This document shows, one piece after another, positions 46,651 to 55,727 of a DNA stretch of 64,000 nucleotides. The notes beneath the pieces were generated by a model. It was not told the DNA's origin. It worked only from the letters and a program-made list of their open reading frames with translations, and made no database searches. Position 1 is the first letter of the stretch. Each line of letters starts with the position of its first letter. Made by a program: the position numbers and the translations under genes. The DNA lies in contig NC_053042.1 in the NCBI RefSeq assembly GCF_003473485.1, forward strand, positions 13,040,501 through 13,104,500, in the 5' to 3' direction. This DNA is from Medicago truncatula. Taxonomy: Eukaryota; Streptophyta; Magnoliopsida; Fabales; Fabaceae.

Positions 46651-47218
46651 GTTTGTAAAAAAATAAAAAAATTTCAAAGTGTGAAAATAATTTGTTTGAA
46701 GAGGATAATTTTTTACTTTGTTAAGAAATTATCTAACAAAAACATCAAAATTCATCCAAAAAAACACGGAGTTTTTCTATTTAATATTCAAATGTTCATA
46801 CAAAACATTTCGAATGGGCATTTATAAGTGCAAAGTCACTAATAAATGTGTCAACATCAATATGTTCTATCATATATTTCTCAATACATAAAATGACTAG
46901 ATCATTCCACTTTTCTTGTGATATTGACGATCTCGAGTAGCCTTTCAATAATTTTAACTTCGAAAAATTTATTTTTATTTTCACGGAAGGTTTGTGATGA
47001 TGGAAGGCTAGAGATTTGAACTCCCTTTTCAACATCACAAACAATAAATTATAAACAGGTCAGCAAAGAACTAAGCTCATTACTAACAACCACATCTTCC
47101 ATTAAAATTTGAGTAATTTTATTAGGACCTAACGAACACCTAATTTTCTTTTTGTTGGGGCTCAAGTTTCATAATTATTCTTTGGGGCCTAGGACAATAG
47201 CCCTGCCTCAGAGCCCTG
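46588..47218 (-). mobile_element. hAT element remnant with dimerisation-domain relic
   Basis: Ends CAGGGTCG... and ...GAGCCCTG share CAGGG inverted ends; flanks GTTCCCGT (46580-46587) and GTTCCCAT (47219-47226) are an 8-bp duplication with one mismatch. Inside, minus-strand 47044-46796 reads KLKLLKGYSRSSISQEKWND, then LVILCIEKYMIEHIDVDTFI, a hAT transposase C-terminal dimerisation region as in ZMYM1-like proteins. The rest of the transposase is missing, so it is non-autonomous. Confidence 0.82.
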
Positions 47219-47287
47219 GTTCCCATTACTTCAACTTCCTAAGTTTTGGTCGAAAATACCATGGTTTTGAGCACATTAGACTTATTT

Positions 47288-48650
47288 TCATCCTGAGCCT
47301 GTAGCATGAGTTCTCCCGCTTCCATCGCTCATCTCTCTTTCGGTTTCTAGAAACGGTCTTCCAAGTAGAAGTGGGCAGTCATCATCTACTTCCATATCCA
47401 TGATTACAAAATCAACAGGGAAGACGAATTTGTCACCATATACCAAGACATCTTCAATTACTCCATATGGGTACTTGACAGATCGGTCTGCCAGATAAAG
47501 AATTATTTTTTCAAGTTTAACGATTATTCCTTCAAGATTTTTCATCATAATGTGTGTCATCAAAACAATACTCTCTCCTAGATCGCACAAGCCGTTCCCG
47601 TATAGATAGATTTCCAATTGAGCATGGAATGGTGAAACTTCTTAGGTCGGTTTTCTTTTGTGGAACCCTCATTTGTAAGATAGTGCTACAATCTTTGGCC
47701 ATGTGTATGCGCGGTTGGATGGAATCTTGAAGAAAGTTTTAGTGATGTGTAGAGTTTCCTGAGTAGTCTTCATTAGGAATAGGAATGCATTTTCTATTGC
47801 TATGGCAAATAACATGGATTATTTGAATTCCTATTTATTTTCCTTTAAGAGAAAAACAAATACCAAAGCAGTAGTATACATGGTATTAATTTAAGAAATT
47901 TTTATTTAATTTTTTGAATTTTCATAATAGAATAAAAGAATCTAATCTAACGATTACAAACCAAATTCTAACCGATAAATTAAAAACAAATCTAACCTAA
48001 AAGAAATTAAGTTCTAAAAAAAAAAACTAACCTCTAAATTAAAGACTTATAAAATAACATTCGAAATAAGTAAAGCTAGTTGTCTATTTGAAAATATCAA
48101 CAATTTCCGGTAATAGCGCCAAAATTTGGATGACTAAATTTTGCACGTTCATCAAGTAATAAAGTTTGATTTCGACAAGACAATTTGGTAAAGTCTTTTT
48201 TTTTTTTTTTAACAAACAAATCGCTTAAAACATGATGACTAAAGTAGTAAGTAAATCTTGTCCACAATGATTTTTGTTTCAACGAGGCAATTTGTTAAAT
48301 CTATTAAATTAAAGCAATAAATTGGTGGGAGTTTGCAAGTTTGATTTGATTGCAGAAATATAATGCGGTTGATTCAGATGATTTCTTACGATTAGGATTC
48401 TTCGAATCCCATCTACCTCTCTTTGTTGGAATTAATGCAATTATGATTATCAATTATGAATTAAAGTCGTACATGCAATACGGTAAAGGTTCGTCGACAA
48501 CCCTCTAGGTTCTATACACATTGACATTGTTATTAAAGTGGGGACCTAAACTTTCACATGTAATTTAAATGAGACAAATGTTGAAATTTCCAAATTGTAA
48601 TTTAAAGGAACCGCACTGCGAACGAATCTTGGAACCTAAAAACATACCCT
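47288..48650 (-). mobile_element. Ty3/gypsy fossil (Tat/Athila type): protease part, primer-binding site and LTR remnant
   Basis: The minus-strand stretch at 47617-47288 resembles the retropepsin region of Athila/Tat elements (LADRSVKYPYGVIEDVLV, CPLLLGRPFL). About 490 bases upstream on the same strand lies a TGGCGCTATTACCGG primer-binding-like site (about 48103-48119), preceded by LTR-like sequence with ATTGTGGACAAGATTTACTT. It is incomplete and old; most of gag and all of reverse transcriptase and integrase are absent. Confidence 0.7.
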
Positions 48651-48922
48651 AAAGTTCTCTGATTAAATTAAAGATATCAGAATAAAATTCATATCCAAAC
48701 ATTTAATCAATTGCATTGTAATGAACCCCACCTTTATAACAGAAGTACTTGATTTTGACTGTAATACATTTAATCAATTGCAGAAACATGTCTTTAAAAG
48801 ATAAGATGTATTATTGTTGCTTGGAGAGGTCATCTCCAATAACTTCAAAATATAATTATAAAATAGGTTATAGCAGTTTATTACATTGAAACATAATTTC
48901 TAAAATAAATAATAACATAACC
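48651..48922. other. 3' flank of the 49-kb P450
   Basis: From about 48800 the sequence is the inverse of 25660-25770, so the 3' flanks of the two P450 copies were duplicated together. Confidence 0.55.
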
Positions 48923-48938
48923 AGACCATACAATGTAT

Positions 48939-49031
48939 GTCCTCCTGAGCTTAGCTCACTTGGTATTGACAATGCATAATAATATATGCAAGGTTCGAGA
49001 TTCAAACCCCGGCCACCACGAAAAAATAAAA
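48939..49031 (+). mobile_element. Very short tRNA-like SINE, 93 bp
   Basis: Starts GTCCTCCTGAGCTTAGCTCA, core GACAATGCATAATAATATAT, B-box-like GAGATTCAAACCCC, A-rich tail. Perfect 16-bp target-site duplication AGACCATACAATGTAT at 48923-48938 and 49032-49047. The matching 3' flank of the 55.7-kb copy lacks it. Confidence 0.88.
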
Positions 49032-49126
49032 AGACCATACAATGTATAGGCAAGACACAAAGAGATACAATTATAAATAGGTTATAGCAGACAACATAAA
49101 TCGTGGTTCATTCGGAGAGACTTCAG

Positions 49127-50656
49127 TCAAATGCTTCTTTTAGAGACTTCAACCTTCAAGCCATGTTTCATGCGAAGAAACACAGAAAGCCTTGGGGTTA
49201 CAGGGTGACCTTCCACCACCTGTATGTGAAACTTCCGTAACAAAGCAGCTGCGACCATCTTCATTTGAATGAAACTAATATCTTTACCTATACAAATTCT
49301 GGGTCCTGTGTTGAAAGCTATGAACTTGTAAGATGGTACATGTATAATATCTCCCCTCTCAGATATCCATCTCTCAGGCTTAAATTCCATGCAGTCTTCT
49401 CCCCATATTTGTTCCATCCTTCCCATAGAATACAAAGAGTAAATTAAAGTTGTATTTGGAGTAACATGGTATCCACTAGGTAGTATATCAGATTTGATTG
49501 CACAGATATGCTCAAAAGGTACAGGAGGATAAAGCCTTAAGGTTTCACATATAGCTCCATGGAGGTATACTAGCTTATCAAGATCCACATCCCTCAAAGT
49601 AATCCGATAATCCTCTCGTGTTAACCAATTATCTCTGATCTCTTGAATGATTTTTTCTTCCACAATAGGATAAGTTGAAAGAAGCCAGAAAAACCAACTG
49701 AGAGCTGAACTAATTGTACCATTTCCGGCAAATATCATAGTAAGTGCAGTGTCTCTAAGATACTTCTCACTGATTTCTCCCTTTCCATGTCCTTCGTTCT
49801 TTAGGGCTTTTACCATGCCTAAAAAACATTGGTGCGTTTCTTCATTGCTGCACTTCCTTTGCTCTTCACCATGGGAAAATGTTATACTTTCATACAAGAA
49901 TCGGTCAAGATATTCTTGGGCAACCTTGAACTTCTTCTCTTGACCAACATTGAGCCATTTTTGCAACTTCCATAAACTACTTGGAATGATGTGCCTGTAG
50001 AACATCACTTCCTCCATCACAGGAAGAGAGTTTTTATAAGGAATTTCTATAAGGTGATTAAACTTGTTTGGAAGGCAATTTGGATCAAATCCGAATAAAA
50101 TCATGCAGCTGCTATCAAAGGTGAACCTATTAAAGGCATCTTGCAAATCCACCTGAGCTCCTGCTTCAGATACATCATTAAGAAATGGTATCAGGTAGTT
50201 CTCCACCTTCTTCTGAATGGATTGTTCGACCATGTTCTTGAAGCTTTTCCTTCCAAGAATTAAATGAAACATTGTCTTCTCCTGTTTCCATACATCGTCG
50301 GAATCAGAATTGAAAATACTACCTCCAAGAACTTCAAAAATATCATGGAATTTTGACCCTTTCGCGTAGTTGCCAACATTCTTCTTTGTGATGTAGTCCA
50401 CGTTCATTGGATCAGCTAGACCGATAAAGCTTATGTCAGTGAACCAGGGCCCTTTAATTAGAAAAGTTCCTCCATGGCGCTTCAAAACAATGGTTGCATA
50501 ATCATGGAAATCGGAGAGATGATGCAAAAATGCCGGTAGCATACCAATTATTGGCCAATTAATTGGTACAAATTCATCTCTATTGCGTCTCCAATAGTAG
50601 ATGTATAGGAAGATTAGGATGGTTAGAAACCCTCCAATACACTGAATTATTGACAT
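49127..50656 (-). CDS. CYP96A-like cytochrome P450
   Basis: Intronless 509-residue frame. The ATG at 50656 gives MSIIQCIGGFLTILIF, matching relatives. The frame is open for 35 more codons upstream, but that part overlaps the TATA block at about 50740, so the longer start is rejected. Motifs: membrane anchor, INWPIIGMLP, WFTDISF, FGFDPNC, I-helix FAGNGTISSALSWFFWL (309-325), ExxR (E371-R374), FKPERW and FNTGPRICIGK with haem Cys455. Gly313 replaces the usual acid before Thr314. Predicted ER aliphatic hydroxylase, substrate unknown. Upstream it has the conserved promoter block, downstream a flank shared with the pseudogene at 24040-25554. Confidence 0.93.
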   Translation of the reverse strand: MSIIQCIGGFLTILIFLYIYYWRRNRDEFVPINWPIIGMLPAFLHHLSDFHDYATIVLKRHGGTFLIKGPWFTDISFIGLADPMNVDYITKKNVGNYAKGSKFHDIFEVLGGSIFNSDSDDVWKQEKTMFHLILGRKSFKNMVEQSIQKKVENYLIPFLNDVSEAGAQVDLQDAFNRFTFDSSCMILFGFDPNCLPNKFNHLIEIPYKNSLPVMEEVMFYRHIIPSSLWKLQKWLNVGQEKKFKVAQEYLDRFLYESITFSHGEEQRKCSNEETHQCFLGMVKALKNEGHGKGEISEKYLRDTALTMIFAGNGTISSALSWFFWLLSTYPIVEEKIIQEIRDNWLTREDYRITLRDVDLDKLVYLHGAICETLRLYPPVPFEHICAIKSDILPSGYHVTPNTTLIYSLYSMGRMEQIWGEDCMEFKPERWISERGDIIHVPSYKFIAFNTGPRICIGKDISFIQMKMVAAALLRKFHIQVVEGHPVTPRLSVFLRMKHGLKVEVSKRSI

Positions 50657-50698
50657 TGTAGTTTTATTACAGTGTATGTTTGCAAATTGCATGTGTCT

Positions 50699-50759
50699 TT
50701 CATGCATGCTTATAAAATGTGTACAAGCATTACCCTTATATAGCCTTTGGTGCATTAAC
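50699..50759 (-). promoter_or_regulatory. Conserved CYP96A promoter block
   Basis: Minus-strand CCAAAGGCTATATAAGGGTA, then GTACACATTTTATAAGCATG; TATA about 85 bases upstream of the ATG. Confidence 0.65.
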
Positions 50760-51109
50760 AAAACTAACCACTTCCGATTGTACTTAGAACAATTTTTTAT
50801 CTAACAGGAACAGGATTCCCTAATTATAGCGGTCTAATCACAATTGAAAGGTTAGGATTGTTTTAACTAAAAACACAATTTTCAATCTCAACCATTTGTT
50901 CTGAGATGAACAGTTGAGATTGAAAACTGCGTGTTAATTTTACAGTCATTTTTTAAATCAGAGAATAATTCAACACGGTAACCAAAATTGTCATTTTATA
51001 AAATTATCTAAAACATTTTAATTAAATCCGTGCATAACATTAAACACTCAAAAAAAAATTAAACAGCACGATAACTCTGTACAGACATTTGCAATGGACC
51101 ACACTCCGT
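50760..51109. other. Intergenic with a small inverted repeat
   Basis: ACACAATTTTCAATCTCAAC (about 50872) pairs with GTTGAGATTGAAAACTGCGT (about 50911), the core of a small fold-back. No gene. Confidence 0.4.
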
Positions 51110-51560
51110 GATCCCAAATTCTATCCACATGAACTATCCACTCTCAATCTCATGCGGCGTTCCTGTGTGCCTCGGCTGTGGGCTGGTCTGTTTCTATGTT
51201 TGGAGCTGCTGTCATGACAGAACAGATGCGGGGGGTGCTGTTTTTTCTGCATAATGCGCAGCTGTTTGTTGTTGTTATGGCTGTGACAGGTGCTGTTTGG
51301 ATGGGAGCTTCACAGGTGCTGGCTTGGGTTGGTTAGAGGCATAGCTATGGGCCTGAACTTTGGTTTGATCAGTCAAATTTCAGAGCCATAATTTCAGCCT
51401 TGAGGGTTGCTGTTGTTCTTTTTGGTGCTGGTTTGCCGTTTCGTTTTGGACGTGGTAAACTAGTTTTACCGGGTGGATGTTACGCCTATATGCGGCTTCC
51501 TTGTAATATTTCCCTCTCCGCCTCTTTGCGCCTTGCGAGAGTTTAGGGTTTAGGGTAATT
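51110..51560. repeat. GC-richer segment of unknown origin
   Basis: Richer in G and T than its surroundings, with many GGTGCTG, GCTGTTTG and TGTTGTT motifs, like the 3' UTR of some plant LINEs. It ends near GAGTTTAGGGTTTAGGG. No frame with a recognisable domain. Confidence 0.35.
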
Positions 51561-51808
51561 AGTTTTGAAAGGAAGGACATATATGCCTATTATTACAACT
51601 ATGCCTTCTTTTCAATCTTCAATAAAGCATACACCACGTGCCTATTTTTTTTGGAATAATAGTGTCCTCCGCTAAAAAATTATAACAATTATATTTAACC
51701 ATCTTATATTCATATACATTCATTTAATATCTCTTCTTTTTTCTTAATAAGTTAAAATGATATATATTAACCAGAAATTTTAAACTTATATTAGAATATA
51801 AAATATTC

Positions 51809-51899
51809 GTCCTCGTGAGCTTAGCTCAAATGGTATGGACAATGCATAAAATATACAAGGTCGGGGTTCGAACCCCGACCACCACAAAAAAAAAAAAAA
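51809..51899 (+). mobile_element. Very short tRNA-like SINE, 91 bp
   Basis: Starts GTCCTCGTGAGCTTAGCTCA, B box GGGTTCGAACCCC, A-tail of about 15. Perfect 16-bp target-site duplication AGAATATAAAATATTC (51793-51808, 51900-51915). The long pure A-tail and clean duplication suggest it is the youngest of the three. Confidence 0.9.
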
Positions 51900-51915
51900 A
51901 GAATATAAAATATTC

Positions 51916-52250
51916 ATTGTATAAATTATTAGATATTATTTAGAGAAAATTGAGGACCAAGTTAAAGATACTTAATGTCCAAGATACTTGATGCCCAAGT
52001 TAGAGATAGTTGAGGTCGAAGACAATATCATTTTATAAATATACATTACAACATAATGAAACATATGAGACATAATTCTATTATGGTATCACGAATCTAT
52101 CTCCCTTAGCAACCCTAATTTCCTCCCTCTTCTAAACCCTAGCCGCGCCGCCTCCGGCCTCCCTTCTGATTTTCTTCTCCAACAAAAAAGCCAAAAACAA
52201 CCACAACCGATCCTCTGGTTGTCAAAACCAACACTCCCTCCATTCATCAT
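51916..52250 (+). mobile_element. Possible copia 5' LTR end, primer site and leader
   Basis: ACATAATTCTATTATGGTATCA (about 52071) resembles an LTR end followed by a TGGTATCA primer-binding site. The sequence after it (CCTAATTTCCTCCC, CTAAACCCTAGCCGC) is like copia leaders. No gag frame or matching LTR seen. Confidence 0.35.
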
Positions 52251-52257
52251 GCTCCTT

Positions 52258-52365
52258 ATTGCAAGGTCGGACGTCGTGACCCGGATTCAAACCTAGAACC
52301 TCACAGTTGTATGTGAGTTTAATTTTATTGGATTACCACTTCATCTAAGACAAAAAAAGGACAAT
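52258..52365 (-). mobile_element. SINE-like fragment
   Basis: Minus strand has TAGATGAAGTGGT (A-box-like), AGGTTTGAATCC (B box) and a pyrimidine-rich end. No target-site duplication found. Confidence 0.45.
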
Positions 52366-52958
52366 CTTGTAAAATAACTCATAATACATCAATTAAGGTA
52401 TGATTTCTTAATACTTGTCCAATGATAGTTGGCCAAAACCACTTATACCTTGGGGGACAGATGAAGTAATTATGATTACGAAGGAACTAGTTTTTTTTTT
52501 TTTTGAGCAAACGAAGGAACTAGTTAATGACAGTTAACTACTAACTCCTAATTACGCTACGCCTATGGAAATGCCGCTTTGTATTAAAACTCAAATCAAC
52601 ACTGAAAGTGATTAGTGGTTAAAAGATTTCTTTATTTGGAAAATGGAGTATCGATTATGCAACGGTGTTTCAATAAATTAGTAAATATTTTGACCATGAT
52701 TTAACTCATCATGGTTCGTTCGCTTTCATTTTGTTAGCTGTTACTCTATTAATTATTACGTTAATCAGTTTGTTGACAACTAATTATCATATTGCTATTG
52801 CCATATATGGTTCAGTTGCTAAACTGTTATTGTGTTTATTAAGCTAACTAGTTAAAAAATTATCTGAAAAGATTTCAACAATGGCATAAATGACGGTGGC
52901 AGTTTAGTGGAAGAACACTGCGTTAATCAATTCAAAAATATTGGCTTTTAGCTTAATT
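52366..52958. other. Intergenic, no feature seen
   Basis: AT-rich DNA with no recognised gene. The block GAAGGAACTAGTT occurs twice at about 52479 and 52512. Confidence 0.4.
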
Positions 52959-54263
52959 GCACTTTTGGATCCCTATCTTTTAAAAAGTTGCGGTTATGAC
53001 CCCCTAACTAATTTAAATACAAAACAGCCCCCTATGTTTTGATTCTTTGACAGTTTTGGACCCCTAGTCCATTGTTGACTTGGTCGTTGCTGACGTGGCA
53101 CCCACATCTCATTAGTGAGGTGTATTATTTTATTATTATTTGTTTTTTTAAATTCATGCAGGCATTTTTAAATTGGAAGAAATTAAAAATAAAAAAAAGG
53201 AAAACCAATTAGGGTTTAAAAACCCCCAATTTCCCAAATCTGCAAATCCACCTCAATCCACCTTCTTCTCCAATCGTTGTCCTTGTTCGATTTCCTCCTC
53301 AAATCAAGTTCGATTTCCTCCTCCTTCTTGTCCAATCGTTGTCCTTGTTTCTTTCTTCTCAAATCGATTTCGATTTCGTTCTGGCCTTCTGTTTGTTCAC
53401 CTGACTCACATAACTACACAAGAAGCTCAGTTTTTGTTGGAAACCAAAAATGGTTGAATATTTATCTTCATCGGTTAATGGGTCAACATTGAAGCACAGT
53501 TACAAACATTAAATGTTTAAAAATTAACAGATCCATAGGTTTGTTCACACGTAACACTTCATAGCTTGCACTTTGAGCCTTCTCTGGAGATTAAAAGATC
53601 CATAGATATTAACATTAGTATATTTTATTGCAGGGTATGAGATGCCCAGCAAATACACATAAACAAAGTTTTCATGTGAACACCAGTATAATGTTGAAAC
53701 AAAATCCTGGCAAAGGAACTAGCTCTTCAACTCAAAGGGGTGGGCAGGTGCCAACTCCTAATATGCCAACACCTAATTTTGAAGAAACCATGACTGAGGA
53801 AGAATTTGTCGAGTGGTTAAAGAATGCAACAGAAAGCCCATCCCCCAAATCTGGAAATGGGATGAAAAATCCTGGCACTAGCGTTGGTAGCGGCAGCAAA
53901 AGAAAGAAAAAAAAGGAAAAAAGCATTAAACAGATCATGTTTAAACATACTAGTAACATTGCCTTGTTGTGCACTTTGAAGGCTTGAAAAGCATTAGTTC
54001 ACGTGCTTTCTATTTTTATTTTCCTCTTTTTTTTATTTTTTCCAATTTAAAAATAACATGATGAATTAAAAAAAGTAAAAAAATAAATAAATACACGTGG
54101 CACCTCACTAATGGGATGTGGGTGCCACGTCAGCAACGACCAAGTCAATAATAGATTGGGGGTCCAAAATTGTCAAAGAATCAAAATATAAGAGATTGTT
54201 TTGTATTTAAATTAGTTAGGGAACCATAACCGCAACTTTTGAAAAGATAGGAGTCCAAAAATG
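52959..54263. mobile_element. Mutator-like element with long inverted ends and captured-looking exons (Pack-MULE candidate)
   Basis: Left arm GCACTTTTGGATCCCTATCT continuing for about 170 bases (TTGACTTGGTCGTTGCTGACG, split by none) is inverted at 54090-54263 (GTCAGCAACGACCAAG ... GGAGTCCAAAAATGC). No MURA transposase is present. The inside is unlike the arms and holds exon-like frames (53173-53457 and 53634-53987). The target-site duplication is not clear. Confidence 0.75.
53634..53987 (+). CDS. Exon-like frame inside the Mutator-like element
   Basis: About 117 codons following a good intron acceptor (TTTTATTGCAG at about 53623-53633). The product is hydrophilic: Ser/Pro/Thr-rich, an acidic stretch FEETMTEEEFVEWLKNATES, then a basic SKRKKKKEKSIK cluster that could act as a nuclear signal. 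No known domain recognised. A frame upstream (53173-53457) could be an earlier exon. It may be a fragment of a host gene carried by the transposon or the element's own remnant. Expression unknown. Confidence 0.35.
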   Translation, partial: GMRCPANTHKQSFHVNTSIMLKQNPGKGTSSSTQRGGQVPTPNMPTPNFEETMTEEEFVEWLKNATESPSPKSGNGMKNPGTSVGSGSKRKKKKEKSIKQIMFKHTSNIALLCTLKA

Positions 54264-55129
54264 CTGATGCTGATGCCGTTGTTTTTGCTGACCACACTTC
54301 ATTACATTTGTGTTCAACCAATCTTCCTGTAAATGTTATGCGCTCTCTAAAATTTGACTACATGTCTTGTCTTAGTAACCTGCTGACACACTTTCATAGT
54401 TTCTTGTTCCCTCTCTTCCACATACTCTAAGTGCTACTCGCAAACCACAGTAACCTACCTGGTGGCAATGCATTAGATTAAAGAGTGCCTTCAAGAACTA
54501 GGTGTAATAATTTTTTTGAAGAAAAAACTATATTTTTTAATATAAAATATATATTTTTTGTTTTGTTAACCGGTGCTCTCATAAGGCACTAATTAGCTTG
54601 ACTCTTAAATTAGAAGTCGAAAGTAACGTCCATTTAAAAAAAAAAATGCAAATGTATCATTATTGCTGGGATGAAGATCAGTAAAAAAAAAATTCCTGAG
54701 ATGAAGGTAGCAGGCTTGATCGGGTCATGGTATATGATGGTTGGTTTCGACTGCTGGGGGTCGACAAGTATGTGGGCTTTTGATAGAGAAGTTTTTGATC
54801 AATGTCCTTTGACGTTGAAGTACTCTAGTCATCTATGAGGTCCCAAAAATTTTAGCCGGGGAGAAAAATTAAAGAGAATGTATTATTAAATCATGATCTG
54901 AATATTTTACTTTGGAGGAAGTGGACTGTATTATTAAATCATGTTCAAATTTATGGGTTTTATTACAATAAGATTACATTACAACACGGTTTGTGTTCAA
55001 TCCCATAATGTTTCAAATATTGCAAGCTATTGGCCTATTTGCTGGAGCAGTCATAAATGATCTTTATCTACACTTGAAGCAAATCATAAATGGTCATTAC
55101 CAATAACCATTATTGTCAAAATCCCAACT
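54264..55129. other. Intergenic, no feature seen
   Basis: No gene or repeat end recognised. Confidence 0.4.
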
Positions 55130-55450
55130 TAAATTCTAAAATCGAGGATTTTACGACTTTCTTCACGTTCAACGACTCAAATCCATAGTAGAATCCTAAA
55201 ATAGGCAAAAACCATCGATTTTGATTGCGATTTTACAATTTCTTATAAACCAAGTCATTTATGACTATATACCATTTGTAACATATATTTAGTATTTATT
55301 TTTTGGGTAAAATCCATCGATTTTGATTGCGATTTTAAGATTTCTTATATCGATTCTACAAATGTCCTTGAGTAAAATCCTTTGATTTTGATTGCGATTT
55401 TACGAGTTCCGATTTTGCCATTCCCTTTCGACTTGAAGTAAAGTCCCGAT
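55130..55450. repeat. Three diverged copies of a GATTTTGATTGCGATTTTA motif
   Basis: The motif with its neighbours (AAAATCCATCGATTTTGATT) occurs near 55205, 55311 and 55375. Confidence 0.6.
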
Positions 55451-55470
55451 TTTGACAACCTTGCCCATAA

Positions 55471-55660
55471 CTTCAAAATATAAACTTAATTCAACTTGAA
55501 GTAGTTTATTACATCGACATATAATTTCTAAAATAGAGAATAACATAACCAGACCATGATAAGAACTTCAAAATATAACCACAGTCCAACTTAAAGCAGA
55601 TTATTACATAGACACATAATTTCCAAAATAGAGAATAACATAACAATGTTTAACAAAAGA
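55471..55660. repeat. 94-bp tandem duplication in the P450 3' flank
   Basis: ACTTCAAAATATAA at 55471 and 55565 start two copies of a unit that ends ATAGAGAATAACATAAC. The unit is the 3' flank of the P450 family and is single at 25.6 and 48.9 kb. Confidence 0.7.
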
Positions 55661-55727
55661 CAAAGAGCAACAATTACACTGGGTTATAAGATACAACATG
55701 TAGCACCAATAGTTCGAGAGACTTCCG

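Noticed and set aside
50657-50761. Longer start (544 residues) for the 49-kb P450
   Set aside because: The extension overlaps the TATA block and is not conserved; the MSIIQC start matches the paralogues.
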